DNA of 64,000 bases from Caulobacterales bacterium (GTDB lineage Bacteria; Pseudomonadota; Alphaproteobacteria; Caulobacterales; Caulobacteraceae), in assembly GCA_016183935.1 (NCBI GenBank), contig JACPDR010000007.1, positions 1 through 64,000 of the forward strand, in the 5' to 3' direction. Of this stretch, positions 39,278-48,791 are shown piece by piece. The position numbers were made by a program, and so were the translations under genes. Under the pieces are notes generated by a model, which did not search any database, had not been told where the DNA came from, and saw only the letters and a list, made by a program, of their open reading frames with translations. How positions within the stretch are numbered: position 1 is the stretch's first letter; each line of letters opens with the position of its first letter.

Positions 39278-40000
39278 TTACGCGGTCGTCGGCGGTTCGG
39301 GGGAGTCTTCGGCGACGTCGGGGTTCCAGCGCGGGCGTTCGCCGGTGAACTCCTGGCCGGTAACCTCATAGTAGATGGTCTCGGCGATGTTGGTGGCGTG
39401 GTCGCCGATCCGCTCGAGGTTCTTGGCCATGAACAGCAGATGGGTGCAGGCGCTGATCGTGCGCGGATCGCCCATCATGTAGGTCAGCAGCTCGCGGAAC
39501 AGGCTGTTGTAGTGTTCGTCGACCTCGTCGTCGGTGCTCCAGACCGCCATGGCCCGGTCGATCTCGCTGGCGGCGTAGGCGTCCAGCACGTCGCGCAAAC
39601 GCATGGAGACCAGTTTGCCCATCCGCTCGATCGAGCGGGTCAGCGGCTGCATCGGCTGGCCTTCGGCCAGGACCAGGCCCCGCTTGGCGATGTTCTTGCC
39701 GAGGTCGCCGGTGCGTTCGAGGTCGGTGGCCAGCTTCATGGCCGACAGGGTGCGGCGCAGGTCGGAGGCGACCGGCTGGCGCAGGGCGATCAGCCGGATG
39801 GCCTTCTTCTCGATCTCGCGGTGCAGGGCGTCGAGCTTGTGGTCCCGCTCGATTACGGCGCGGCCGAGGGCGACGTCGCGTCGGGCGACGGACTCGATGG
39901 CGTCGGCGACCTGGGCCTCCGCCAGGCCGCCCATGCGGGCGACCTCGGCGGTCAGCTGGTCCAGTTCGTCTCCATAGGCCTTGACGGTGTGCTGGGTCAT
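39278..40000 (-). CDS. phoU: Phosphate signalling protein PhoU
   Basis: 240 residues, two PhoU helical repeats, with the metal-site segments RDVALGRAVIERDHKLDALHREIE and the second-half DDEVDEHYNSLFRELLTYMM, and LERIGDHATNIAETIYY. PhoU links Pst transport to PhoR and restrains the regulon when phosphate is plentiful. It lies 10 bp after pstB. Confidence 0.96.
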   Translation of the reverse strand: MTQHTVKAYGDELDQLTAEVARMGGLAEAQVADAIESVARRDVALGRAVIERDHKLDALHREIEKKAIRLIALRQPVASDLRRTLSAMKLATDLERTGDLGKNIAKRGLVLAEGQPMQPLTRSIERMGKLVSMRLRDVLDAYAASEIDRAMAVWSTDDEVDEHYNSLFRELLTYMMGDPRTISACTHLLFMAKNLERIGDHATNIAETIYYEVTGQEFTGERPRWNPDVAEDSPEPPTTA

Positions 40001-40010
40001 GGGCGGGCTC

Positions 40011-40874
40011 CTAGCCGAAGCGGCCGGTGATGTAGTCGAGCGTGCGCCGTTCGCGCGGGTTGGTGAAGATGTCCTCGGTGTCGCCCATCTCGATCAGCCG
40101 GCCGAGGTGGAAGAAGGCCGTGCGCTGGCTGACCCGCGCCGCCTGGGCCATGGAGTGGGTGACGATGACGATGCAGTAGCGCTCGCGCAGTTCGTCGATC
40201 AGTTCCTCGATCTTGGCCGTGGCGATGGGGTCCAGGGCCGAGCAGGGCTCGTCCATCAGGATGACCTCGGGCTCGACCGCGATGGCGCGGGCGATGACCA
40301 GCCGCTGCTGCTGGCCGCCGGACAGGCCGGTGCCGGGCGAATGCAGCCGGTCGGCGACCTCGTCCCACAGGCCGGCGCGCTTCAGCGAGGCCTCGACGAT
40401 CCCGTCCAGCTCGGCCTTGCCGTCGGCGAGACCGTGGATGCGCGGGCCATAGGCGACGTTCTCGTAGATGGTCTTGGGGAAGGGGTTCGGCTTCTGGAAC
40501 ACCATGCCGACCCGGGCGCGCAACAGGACGGGGTCGACCGACTTCGCATTGACGTCCTCGCCGTCGATCTCGATCCGTCCGGACACCCGGGCGCCCGAAA
40601 TGGTGTCGTTCATGCGGTTCATGGTCCGCAGGAAGGTCGACTTGCCGCAGCCGGACGGGCCGATCAGGGCGGTGACGGTCTTGTCGGCGACATCCAGCGA
40701 GACGTCGAACAGCGCCTGTTTCTCGCCGTAGAAGACCGACACGTCGCGGGCGGCGATCTTGACCGGCGCATTCGGGTCCGCGCTGTGCAGGACAGGGGGC
40801 GGGGCGATGACGGCCGTATCGGCGGTGGATCCGCCTTGAGGACCGTCGGGTGCGCGAAACAGATTGAACTTCAT
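40011..40874 (-). CDS. pstB: Phosphate ABC transporter ATP-binding protein PstB
   Basis: 287 residues, including a 37-residue N-terminal extension. Walker [10 protein letters not shown], the signature LSGGQQQRL, Walker [14 protein letters not shown] and the switch His (VTHSM) are present. It powers high-affinity phosphate import through PstC/PstA. The gene follows pstA by four bases. Confidence 0.97.
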   Translation of the reverse strand: MKFNLFRAPDGPQGGSTADTAVIAPPPVLHSADPNAPVKIAARDVSVFYGEKQALFDVSLDVADKTVTALIGPSGCGKSTFLRTMNRMNDTISGARVSGRIEIDGEDVNAKSVDPVLLRARVGMVFQKPNPFPKTIYENVAYGPRIHGLADGKAELDGIVEASLKRAGLWDEVADRLHSPGTGLSGGQQQRLVIARAIAVEPEVILMDEPCSALDPIATAKIEELIDELRERYCIVIVTHSMAQAARVSQRTAFFHLGRLIEMGDTEDIFTNPRERRTLDYITGRFG

Positions 40875-40878
40875 ACGA

Positions 40879-42189
40879 CTACCACCGGCGTTCGAAGCGG
40901 CGACGCAGGACGACTGCGGCGGCGTTCATGACGACCATGAAGGTGAGGAGGACCAGGATGGCGGCGGCGGTGCGCTCGTGGAACGCGCGCTCCGAGGCGT
41001 TTTCCCAGATGTAGACCAGCGAGGGCAGGGCGCCGGTCGGCTCGGTCAGGGCGTGGGGGATGCCCGGCACGAAGCTGACCATGCCGATCAGCAGCAGCGG
41101 GGCGGTCTCGCCGAGGGCGTGGGCCATGGAGATGATGGCTCCGGTCATCACGCCCGGCATGGCCAGCGGCAGGGTGTGCTGGAACACGGTCTGGGTCTTC
41201 GAGGCGCCCATGGCCAGGGCCGCCTCGCGGATCGACGGCGGCACCGCCTTCAGCGACGAACGGGTGGCGATGATGATGGTCGGCAGGGCCATCAGGGCCA
41301 GCACCAGTCCCCCGACCAGCGGGCTGGCGCGCGGCAGGTGCATCCAGTTGATGAACAGCGCCAGGCCGAGCAGGCCGTAGATGATCGACGGCACGGCGGC
41401 CAGGTTGTTGATATTGACCTCGATCAGGTCGGTGATCCGGCCCTTGGGCGCGAACTCCTCCAGATACAGGGCCGCGCCGACGCCCAGCGGAATGGCGATC
41501 AGGGCGGTGACCAGCAGCATCAGGGCCGAGCCGATCACCGCGCCAAGCACCCCGGCCAGCTCGGGCTCGGTGGAATCGCCCTTGGTGAACAGGGCGGTGT
41601 TGAAATGGCTCTCGATCCGGCCGTTGGCCTGCATCTGGTCCAGCCAGGCGATCTGCTCGTCGGACAGGCGGCGCTGGGCGGCGGGGGTGTCGAGCGAGAT
41701 CTCGCCCTTGAAATACAGGTCGGCGTCGTCCGACAGCGGCGCGGCGATCGCCACGGTCTGGCCGATCAGGTCCGGGTTCTGCTCGATCCGCCCGGCGGCG
41801 ACGAACTTCAGTTCGGACGAGAACAGGCCGCGCATGGCCGTCGCCTTCGTGCCCTCGGCGTCGTCGGCGATGCCCAGCCGCGCCAGCGCCTGCTCGGCGG
41901 CCAGCAGCTCGAAATTGGTCCCCTGCGGATAGGTCCGGTCGATCCGGGCCGGGTCCATATAGACCGGCACGGTCATGGAGTGGGCGTAGAAGGCCGTGTG
42001 GCCCTGGTCGATGATCCGGCCGAGCAACAGCAGCAGGAAGCCCACCGCCACGCCGATAGCCAGCAGGCCGTACAGCTTGAACCGGCCTTCGCGGGCGTAG
42101 CGCCGCTTCAGGCCGGCGCGCAGCCGGTCGGTGCGGACGGAGCCGTTCGTGCTGGCCATCTCCGGTGGGGGTACGGTCGCCTCAGTCAT
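40879..42189 (-). CDS. pstA: Phosphate ABC transporter permease PstA
   Basis: 436 residues, longer than E. coli PstA because of an N-terminal cytosolic/membrane extension and a ~170-residue periplasmic insert (the DUF3333-containing form found in alphaproteobacteria). The permease core in the last 220 residues has [29 protein letters not shown] and the EAAxxxG loop [17 protein letters not shown]. It pairs with PstC; the start codon overlaps the pstC end by eight bases. Confidence 0.95.
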   Translation of the reverse strand: MTEATVPPPEMASTNGSVRTDRLRAGLKRRYAREGRFKLYGLLAIGVAVGFLLLLLGRIIDQGHTAFYAHSMTVPVYMDPARIDRTYPQGTNFELLAAEQALARLGIADDAEGTKATAMRGLFSSELKFVAAGRIEQNPDLIGQTVAIAAPLSDDADLYFKGEISLDTPAAQRRLSDEQIAWLDQMQANGRIESHFNTALFTKGDSTEPELAGVLGAVIGSALMLLVTALIAIPLGVGAALYLEEFAPKGRITDLIEVNINNLAAVPSIIYGLLGLALFINWMHLPRASPLVGGLVLALMALPTIIIATRSSLKAVPPSIREAALAMGASKTQTVFQHTLPLAMPGVMTGAIISMAHALGETAPLLLIGMVSFVPGIPHALTEPTGALPSLVYIWENASERAFHERTAAAILVLLTFMVVMNAAAVVLRRRFERRW

Positions 42190-43431
42190 ACTGCTGCCGA
42201 TAGGTCTGGACGATGCGCTGGGCGACGATGTTCAGCGCCAGCGTCACGAGGAACAGGGTCAGGCCGAGGCCGAAGGCGGCCAGGGTCTTGGGGCTGTCGA
42301 ACTCCTGGTCGCCGGTGAGCAGGGTGACGATCTGGACGGTCACCGTAGTCACCGTATCGAGCGGATTGAGCGTCAGCCGCGCCGCCAGGCCCGCGGCCAT
42401 GGTCACGATCATGGTCTCGCCGATGGCCCGCGACATGGCCAGCAGCATCGCGCCCGCCACGCCGGGCAGGGCGGCCGGCAGCAACACCCGCTTGACCGTC
42501 TCGGACTTGGTCGCGCCCATGGCGTAGGAGCCGTCGCGCAGGGATTGCGGCACCGCGTTGATGATGTCGTCCGACAGCGAGCTGACGAACGGGATCAGCA
42601 TGATCCCCATGACGCCCCCCGCCACCAGCGCCATCTGGTTCTGGACCAGCATCAGGTACTGGCCGAGCCCGTCCAGCGGTCCGCCGACCAGCTGCGCCCC
42701 GATGCCGTTGAAGAATTCCCGGAACGCCGGCCCCACGGTCAGGGCGGCGAAGAAGCCGTAGACCACGGTCGGCACCCCCGCGAGCACCTCCAGCACCGGC
42801 TTGACCATCGCCCGGAACACAACACCGGTCCGGCGTACTCCGACAGGTAGATGGCCGCGAACAGGCCCACCGGGGCGGCCACGGTCATGGCGATGAGCAT
42901 GATCAGGAAGGTGCCGGCGAACAGCGGCAGGGCTCCGAACGCCCCGCTCGAGCCGACCTGATCGGCCCGGATCGCCGTCTGCGGGCTCCACTGGGTCCCG
43001 AACAGGAACTCGCCGATCGGCACCGAGGCGAAGAAGCGCAGCGAATCGAACACCAGGGCCGCGATGATGCCGACGGTGATCAGCACGGCGATGGCCGAGC
43101 TCGCGAACAGCAGGCCGACGATCCACGCCTCGACCCGGTTACGGGCCCGCAGCTCGGGCCGGATGCGGCTGAAGGCGAACAGGGCGCCCAGCAGCGCCGC
43201 CAGGGCCGCGCCGGCCGCCGTCGCCGCGGCGCCGATGGAGGGGGTCAGGATGGCCGCGCCGATCAGCACGGCCAGCGCCGGAACCACGGCCCAGATCAGC
43301 GCATACGCGCCGTGCTGGCCCGGGCGCGAATGGGCCCGCACCCCCTGTTGTCGCCGACGCGCGAGCGCGCGTCCGCCCACATAGGCGGCGACGGCGGCGG
43401 CGATCAGCAGCGGCGGGAAAAGCCAGGTCAT
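42182..43431 (-). pseudogene. pstC: Phosphate ABC transporter permease PstC, frameshifted
   Basis: The N-terminal ~201 codons (from ATG 43431 to EYAGP, codon 42828-42826) and the C-terminal ~211 codons (from RAMVKPVLEVLAGVP at 42814 to the TGA at 42184-42182) are both good PstC but lie in different frames. Eleven bases separate the last and first clearly homologous codons, so one base is missing or two are extra in 42815-42825. The N-terminal frame otherwise runs on to a nonsense tail ending at 42739. A restored protein would be ~416 residues with the EAAxxxG-like loop DGSYAMGATKSETVK. It could be a true mutation or a sequencing/assembly error; no classic slippery heptamer is visible. Confidence 0.88.
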
Positions 43432-43524
43432 GTGAATCCGGAACCGGGAATCGGAACGCGCCGGTCGCCCGGTTCGTGCCGGGCGGAAACTGCCCGCGAA
43501 TGGTCAGCGGATTACGACGACGCC

Positions 43525-43542
43525 GTGACAGTTCTGTTACGG
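43525..43542 (-). promoter_or_regulatory. Pho box upstream of pstC
   Basis: On the minus strand CCGTAAC-AGAA-CTGTCAC: two 7-bp repeats close to CTGTCAT with a 4-bp spacer, the exact PhoB box geometry. It overlaps the phoR stop codon and ends 93 bp before the pstC start, with a weak TAATCC-like -10 about 9-10 bp further on. It implies a PhoB-dependent promoter for pstCAB-phoUB independent of phoR. Confidence 0.7.
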
Positions 43543-44970
43543 TGTGCGGCCGCCGGTTTCGACCTGTCCGGCCATGGCCTTGCGCGCCGCCACCGGGAAG
43601 TAGGCGGTGAAGGCCGCGCCCTCGCCCGGGGCGCTCTCCACCGTCAGCCCGCCGCGGTGGCGGTTGACGATATGCTTGACGATGGCCAGCCCCAGCCCCG
43701 TGCCCGCCCGCTCGCCGCTCTTCTGGCCCTCGACCCGGTAGAACCGCTCGGTCAACCGCGGCAGATGCTCGCGGTCCATGCCCGGCCCATGGTCGCGCAC
43801 GGTGACGGCGGCGTAGCGGACCCCCGGCTCACGATCCGGCGTCACCAGCGGCAGCCGCGTCGCGCCTTCGCCTCGGCTGCCCCCGGACCACGGGGCCGAG
43901 ACCTGGTCCAGGGTCACCGTCGGCTGGATGACGATCTCGACCGTGTCGCCCCCGGCCGAGTATTTGATGGCGTTGTCGACCAGGTTCTGGACCACCTGCA
44001 CGATTTCGTCGCGGTCGCCGTGCACCGGCGCGCTGGTCGCCCGGTCCTGCAACACGACCCGCACCTCGCGCTCCGCCGACAGCACGCTGACCGCATCGAC
44101 CACGTCCGAGGCGGCCAGGGCCAGATCGACCCGGCCGGCGGGCGGGATGTGCTCGTTCAGCTCGATCCGGCTCAGCGACAGAAGGTCGGCGACCAGCCGC
44201 CCCATCCGCTCCGCCTGCGTCGCCATGATGTCGAGGAATTTGTCGCGCGCCTTCGGATCGTCCCGGGCATGGCCCTTCAGCGTCTCGATGAAGCCGGCCA
44301 GCGAGGCCAGCGGCGTGCGCAACTCGTGGCTGGCGTTGGCCAGGAAGTCGACCCGCATCAGCTCCATGCGCCGCACCTCGGTCTCGTCGCGCAGCACCAT
44401 CAGGGCCAGCGCCCGCCCGTCGGCCGAGGGCAGGGGCCGGGTCAGGGCGCGCCAGTGCCGCGCCTGCGCCCCGACGCCGCCGTAGTCGGTGCTCCGGGCC
44501 ACGCCCCCGAACAGGGCCTCGTCGACCGCCTCCAGCACCGCCGGGTCGCGCAGGGCCGAGACCAGCAGCGCCCCCTCGCGCGGAATCCGCAGCAGCTCCC
44601 GCGCGGCGGCGTTGGCCAGCACCACCCGGCGATCCCCGATGTCGTCCGCCTCGCCTCCCGACACCACCAGCACCGGGTCCGCCAGCGCCTCGAACAGGCT
44701 GTCGAGCAGGGCCCGGTCCGCGGCCGGTTCGGTCCGCGTCGCTTCCGACGCCGTCCCCGCCGGCCGCGCGGGCCGAGCCATCCGCCGCGCCACCACCCAT
44801 GTCGTCAGCCCTACCAGCGCCGCTCCGGCCAGCAGATAGCCGGCGCTGTCCGGTTGCAGCACCGCCACCCCCAGCAGCACGGCGATGGATACGCCCGCGC
44901 TGGCCCCCGTCGTCCACAGGCGGGATCCGGAGGGCGGCGCGACAGGCGAGGGCGGGGATTCGTAGGGCAT
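43537..44970 (-). CDS. phoR: Phosphate regulon sensor histidine kinase PhoR
   Basis: 477 residues: two N-terminal membrane helices (about 18-60), a PAS-like segment (about 95-205; VVLANAAARELLRIP), HisKA with the phosphoacceptor in FLANASHELRTPLASLAGF, and a HATPase (NLVDNAIKYS, DHGPGMD, GTGLGLAIVKHIV). A linker rich in Gly/Ser sits inside the ATPase domain. It phosphorylates PhoB on phosphate limitation and is the first gene of the pho/pst locus, with its own promoter region upstream, shared with the divergent ABC exporter. Confidence 0.95.
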   Translation of the reverse strand: MPYESPPSPVAPPSGSRLWTTGASAGVSIAVLLGVAVLQPDSAGYLLAGAALVGLTTWVVARRMARPARPAGTASEATRTEPAADRALLDSLFEALADPVLVVSGGEADDIGDRRVVLANAAARELLRIPREGALLVSALRDPAVLEAVDEALFGGVARSTDYGGVGAQARHWRALTRPLPSADGRALALMVLRDETEVRRMELMRVDFLANASHELRTPLASLAGFIETLKGHARDDPKARDKFLDIMATQAERMGRLVADLLSLSRIELNEHIPPAGRVDLALAASDVVDAVSVLSAEREVRVVLQDRATSAPVHGDRDEIVQVVQNLVDNAIKYSAGGDTVEIVIQPTVTLDQVSAPWSGGSRGEGATRLPLVTPDREPGVRYAAVTVRDHGPGMDREHLPRLTERFYRVEGQKSGERAGTGLGLAIVKHIVNRHRGGLTVESAPGEGAAFTAYFPVAARKAMAGQVETGGRTP

Positions 44971-45057
44971 TCAGGATTCCGGTCGGCTCGCCGCCTCTAT
45001 CGCCCGAACATGACACGGATTTCATGACAAAGGCACGCCCGGCGGGGGTCGGGGCTG

Positions 45058-45077
45058 TTGTCAAACGTCCTTTACAA
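45058..45077. promoter_or_regulatory. Dyad in the phoR / ABC-exporter divergent region
   Basis: TTGTCAAA (45058-45065) and CTTTACAA (45070-45077) form an imperfect 8-bp dyad around CGTC, 41 bp before the exporter start. On the complementary strand it contains TTTGACAA, a good -35 candidate for phoR. It is either an operator or overlapping promoter elements. Confidence 0.35.
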
Positions 45078-45118
45078 CCCTACCACTGTCCGCACGGATC
45101 GACATGGGGCGGGAACAT

Positions 45119-46075
45119 ATGGCGGCGGCATTGACGCTCGACGGGGTCAGCAAGCGCTACGGCGACTTCCAGGCCGTGCGCGACCTCAGCTTCCAGGTCG
45201 AGAAGGGCACGATCTGCGGCTTCCTCGGTCCCAACGGCGCGGGCAAGACCTCGACCATCCGCATGATCCTCGGCCTGCAGCCTGCGACCTCGGGGCGCAT
45301 CACCATCCTGGGCGCCGACGACGGCCGCAAGGTGCGCGACCGGCTGGGCTTTCTCCCGGAGGAGCGTGGCCTCTACAAGAAGATGACGCCGGTCGACGCC
45401 ATCGCCTTCTTCGGCGCGCTGAAGGGTCTGCCGACCGGCGAGGGCCGCCGCCGCGCCCGCGAGATGCTCGACGCCCAGGGCCTGGGCGACGCCAAACGCA
45501 AGAAGATGAAGGAACTGTCCAAGGGGATGTCGCAGAAGGTGCAGCTGATCGCCTCGGTGGTGCATCGGCCCGAGTTCGTCATCCTCGACGAGCCCTTCTC
45601 CGGCCTCGACCCGGTCAACCAGCAGGGACTGGAGGGGGTGATCCGCCAGCTGGCCGCCGACGGCGCCACCGTGCTGTTCTCGACCCATGTGATGCAGCAC
45701 GCCGAGCGGCTGTGCGACAAGGTCGTGCTGCTGGCCCGCGGCAAGAAGGCGTTCGAGGGCACGGTGGGCGAAGCCCGCGCCACGGCGCCGCGTTTCCTCG
45801 AGCTGGAAGGCGCCATCGCTCCGGAACAGGCCGCGGGCCTGCCCGGAGTCGGCGGCGTCGAGGTGATCTCCGACGCCGGCGGCGTGCGCGTGCTCAAGGC
45901 GGCGCTGACCCCCGGCGGCCGGGGCCAGGACGCGCTCAAGGCCGCCTTCCTGGGCGGCCTCGACGTGCGCCGCTTCGAACTGCGCGAGCCCGGCCTGCAC
46001 GACGCCTTCATCGGCCTGACCGGCGACAATCCGGACCAGGACCAGTCCGTCAAAGCCGCGGAGGCCGCCCGATGA
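45119..46075 (+). CDS. ABC transporter ATP-binding protein (ABC-2 exporter, NatA-like)
   Basis: 318 residues from the ATG at 45119; an alternative ATG at 45104 adds five. Walker A GPNGAGKTS, signature LSKGMSQKVQL, Walker B FVILDEPFSGLDP and the H-loop STHVM are intact. The C-terminal ~95 residues are the DUF4162-like accessory domain found in NatA-type subunits (FLELEGAIAPEQA). It energises the permease encoded by the overlapping downstream gene. Substrate unknown; NatAB relatives export Na+ or drugs. Confidence 0.9.
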   Translation: MAAALTLDGVSKRYGDFQAVRDLSFQVEKGTICGFLGPNGAGKTSTIRMILGLQPATSGRITILGADDGRKVRDRLGFLPEERGLYKKMTPVDAIAFFGALKGLPTGEGRRRAREMLDAQGLGDAKRKKMKELSKGMSQKVQLIASVVHRPEFVILDEPFSGLDPVNQQGLEGVIRQLAADGATVLFSTHVMQHAERLCDKVVLLARGKKAFEGTVGEARATAPRFLELEGAIAPEQAAGLPGVGGVEVISDAGGVRVLKAALTPGGRGQDALKAAFLGGLDVRRFELREPGLHDAFIGLTGDNPDQDQSVKAAEAAR

Positions 46076-47457
46076 AACGCACCCTGCTGATCGCCCGGCG
46101 CGAATTCGCCGCCTACGCCAAGACGGTGGGCTTCTGGCTGTCGCTGCTGGCTTTTCCGGTCTTCGGCGTCCTCGGCGGCGCCGTTCCCATCCTGATGAAG
46201 ACCAGCGAGCCGATGCGCGAAGTGGTGGTGATCGAGGAGGGGCCGCAGGCCGCCGGCCTCGCCGCAGCCGTCCAGACCGCCCTGCGCGAGGACAGCGAAC
46301 GCCGTCAGCGACGCAGCCGGGAGGCCGCCGCGGAGGCGCAGAAGACCGCCGGCCAGTCGGGAGCCGCCGCCGCGGGCGGCGCCCTCGATCAACTGGGGGC
46401 GCTGAAGATGCGCATCGTCGCCCCGCCGGCTGATCTGGCGGCCGCCGCGCCCGGACAGGCCCGCGAGGACGTCGCCCGCCATTATCTTGGCGATGAGGTT
46501 CCGGAAGAGGCGCGGCTCGACTCCGTGGTGCTGCTCGACCGGACCGACGGCAAGCCGACCGCCCGGGTGTGGACGCGCCGCGCCACCGACGACACGGTCG
46601 AGGACTTCGTGCGGGAGGCCCTCAAACAGGCCAACCGGCGCGAGGTCTTCGCGGCCGTGGGCATCGATTCGAGCGTGGTCGATGCGGCCAACCGCTTCGA
46701 GCCCGAGGTCACCGCCCTGTCGCCGAGATCCTCCAGCGGCGGGGAGGTCTCCTTCCGCGACCAGCTTCCCGGCATCATCGGCCTGGCCTCCGGCTTCATC
46801 CTGTGGTCGCTGATCATCACCGGGGCCTCGATCCTGCTGAACAGCGTGATGGAGGAGAAGTCGAACAAGATCCTCGAGGTGCTGTTGTCTTCGGCCTCGG
46901 CGACGGAAATCCTCACCGGCAAGGTGCTGGGCGTGGCCCTGCTGACCATCACCGTGCTGCTGGTCTGGGGCGGCATCGGCGCGGCGGGTCTGATCGGCGG
47001 CCTGCCGCAGTACGCCGGCATGGTCGGGGAGGTGCTGCTCGAGGGCGGGCTGATCGGCTATTTCCTGGCCTACGCCGTGGGCGGCTATCTGATGTACGCG
47101 GTCCTGTTCGCCGCCATCGGGGCCTTCTGCGAGACGCCGCGCGACGCCCAGACCCTGATGGGCCCGATCATGATGATCCTGATCGTGCCCCTGCTGGTCA
47201 TGCAACTGGCCATCCGCACGCCGGACGCGCCGGTGGTGCAGATCATGTCGTGGGTGCCGTTCTTCACGCCGTTCCTGATGAGCGCCCGGGCCCCGTCCGA
47301 GCCGCCGATGATTGAGATCGTCGGGACCATGGCCGGCATGTTCGCCTTCGCCCTGCTGATGGTCTGGATCGCCGGCCGGGCGTTCCGGGCCGGCGCGCTG
47401 TCCGACGTGAAGCTGAGCTGGAAGGCCTTCGCCAGCGCGATCGGGCGGGGGCGGTAG
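46072..47457 (+). CDS. ABC-2 type transporter permease (NatB-like)
   Basis: 461 residues. One N-terminal membrane helix (about 18-42), a large extracytoplasmic domain (about 45-240) with an Arg/Ala-rich coiled segment, then six helices with the signature NSVMEEKSNKILEVLLSSASATEILTGK, typical of NatB/YhaP-type ABC-2 permeases. The ATG overlaps the ATPase stop (ATGA). Likely forms a two-gene exporter. The substrate is not deducible. Confidence 0.9.
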   Translation: MKRTLLIARREFAAYAKTVGFWLSLLAFPVFGVLGGAVPILMKTSEPMREVVVIEEGPQAAGLAAAVQTALREDSERRQRRSREAAAEAQKTAGQSGAAAAGGALDQLGALKMRIVAPPADLAAAAPGQAREDVARHYLGDEVPEEARLDSVVLLDRTDGKPTARVWTRRATDDTVEDFVREALKQANRREVFAAVGIDSSVVDAANRFEPEVTALSPRSSSGGEVSFRDQLPGIIGLASGFILWSLIITGASILLNSVMEEKSNKILEVLLSSASATEILTGKVLGVALLTITVLLVWGGIGAAGLIGGLPQYAGMVGEVLLEGGLIGYFLAYAVGGYLMYAVLFAAIGAFCETPRDAQTLMGPIMMILIVPLLVMQLAIRTPDAPVVQIMSWVPFFTPFLMSARAPSEPPMIEIVGTMAGMFAFALLMVWIAGRAFRAGALSDVKLSWKAFASAIGRGR

Positions 47458-47463
47458 GCTCCT

Positions 47464-47609
47464 GTCTCCTCCCTGTCGCGAAGCGATGGGGAGGGGGACC
47501 GCGAAGCGGTGGAGGGGCGCCTTTCCGAGTGCACCGCCGCCAGCCCCTCCGTCTCGTCGGCTTCGCCGCCGATCCACCTCCCCATCCGCTGCGCGGACAG
47601 GGAGGAGAC
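47464..47609. repeat. 146-bp palindromic intergenic element
   Basis: Perfect 14-bp terminal inverted repeats (47464-47477 and 47596-47609; GTCTCCTCCCTGTC) enclose further imperfect complementarity (GATGGGGAGG near one end and CCTCCCCATC near the other), so the whole unit can fold as one long hairpin. A central GCGAAGCGG/GAAGCG motif resembles dispersed intergenic repeats of alphaproteobacteria. It has no coding capacity and lies between the exporter gene and rpsU. Only one copy is seen in the window. Confidence 0.75.
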
Positions 47610-47612
47610 AAG

Positions 47613-47647
47613 AAAAAGGCCGCTCCGGTTTCCCGGGGCGGCCTTTT
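47613..47647. terminator. Bidirectional terminator between ABC permease and rpsU
   Basis: An AAAA-GGCCGC...GCGGCC-TTTT stem with a short loop serves both converging transcripts: T-runs exist on both strands. It lies 24 bp past the rpsU stop codon. Confidence 0.9.
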
Positions 47648-47670
47648 GATCTTCAGTTCGTAACGTCGGC

Positions 47671-47925
47671 TTAGCCGCGGGCCGGACCGGCGCCCGGGAC
47701 GCGGGGCTTCGGCGGCGGCAGCAGGCCTTCGCGCTGGGCGCGCTTGCGGGCCAGCTTGCGGGCGCGGCGCACGGCCTCGGCCTTCTGGCGGGCGCGCTTC
47801 TCCGAGGGCTTCTCGTAGTGCACGTGGCGCTTCATCTCGCGGAAGCTGCCTTCGCGCTGCATCTTCTTCTTGAGGGCCTTCAGTGCTTGATCGACGTTAT
47901 TATCGCGAACGAAAATCTGTACCAG
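47671..47925 (-). CDS. rpsU: 30S ribosomal protein S21 (probable CTG start)
   Basis: 84 residues with the complete S21 core: [53 protein letters not shown], then a proline/glycine tail. The family start Met aligns with a CTG codon at 47925-47923, preceded by AAAGGAG with eight bases spacing. No ATG, GTG or TTG in frame lies between the Shine-Dalgarno and the conserved core; the nearest in-frame TTG is about 20 codons upstream, before the Shine-Dalgarno. S21 helps initiate translation at structured mRNA starts. It is divergent from COQ9, a common pairing in alphaproteobacteria. Confidence 0.88.
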   Translation of the reverse strand: MVQIFVRDNNVDQALKALKKKMQREGSFREMKRHVHYEKPSEKRARQKAEAVRRARKLARKRAQREGLLPPPKPRVPGAGPARG

Positions 47926-48113
47926 GTTGAACTCTCCTTTGGCCGCCCGCCGCGTCCTGTGAGGGAGACGGGCAGACAAATAAATCTCATCCTCGTCAGA
48001 CGGGGGTCCGCGAGTGAAGGCGGGCTGATACACGAGCGGCCCCGCCCTGTCCAGATCGTCGCGGCAAGATGTGAAGGCTCGAAACGCCCGCCGGACGGGC
48101 TTATGCTGCCTCC

Positions 48114-48791
48114 ATGACCGATGCGCCACACCTGTCGAACAGCCAGCCCGAAGGGGACTGGGCCGACCGCATGGAGCAGGCGGTTCTGGACACCGCCGTC
48201 GAGCGCGCGCCGGGGCTGGGCTGGAACGGCCGCATGGTCCGCGCCGCCTGCGAGGCGAACGGCCTGTCCCTCGGCGACGAGGAGCTGCTGTTTCCCAACG
48301 GCGCTCGCGACCTCGCCGCCGTGCTGTCGCGTCGCCACGACGACCGGGCGCTGGCGTCGCTCGCGGAGGTCGACCCCCAGTCCCTGAAGATCCGCGAGCG
48401 AATCGCCCGCGCCGTCTCCGCCCGCATGGAGGCCGGCGCCGCCGACCTCGAGGCCACCCGCCGCTGCGCCGCCTTCCTGGCCCTGCCGGTCAACGCCGAT
48501 CTGGGGCTGAAGCTGGCGTGGGAAACGGCGGACGAATTGTGGAACTGGGCCGGGGACACGGCCACCGACTGGAACCACTATTCCAAGCGCGCCATCCTCT
48601 CCGGCATCCTGATCCCGGCCCTGACCATGCGCTGGTTCGACGGCCGCGACGCCGCCGAGGCCTTCGTCGCCCGCCGCATCGATAACGTCATGGCCTTCGA
48701 GAAGTGGAAGGCCGGCAAGGACTTCGACGCCCCGCTGCGGAAGATGACGGATGCTTTGAGCCGGATGCGCTACGGGCCGCGCGCTACTTGA
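48114..48791 (+). CDS. COQ9 family protein
   Basis: 225 residues, TetR-like helical N-terminus and the COQ9 C-terminal domain: [43 protein letters not shown] and [15 protein letters not shown]9 binds ubiquinone intermediates and assists hydroxylation in ubiquinone biosynthesis. It is divergent from rpsU across 188 bp and converges with the next gene, overlapping it by eight bases at the stops. Confidence 0.92.
   Translation: MTDAPHLSNSQPEGDWADRMEQAVLDTAVERAPGLGWNGRMVRAACEANGLSLGDEELLFPNGARDLAAVLSRRHDDRALASLAEVDPQSLKIRERIARAVSARMEAGAADLEATRRCAAFLALPVNADLGLKLAWETADELWNWAGDTATDWNHYSKRAILSGILIPALTMRWFDGRDAAEAFVARRIDNVMAFEKWKAGKDFDAPLRKMTDALSRMRYGPRAT

Noticed and set aside
42739-43126. Programmed ribosomal frameshifting as an explanation for split pstC
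   Set aside because: No slippery heptamer or downstream pseudoknot is evident and PstC is not known to use frameshifting; mutation or sequence error is simpler.
45373-47577. A 734-codon minus-strand frame across the ABC exporter genes
   Set aside because: Spans two well-supported genes and an intergenic repeat; composition is that of an antisense shadow.
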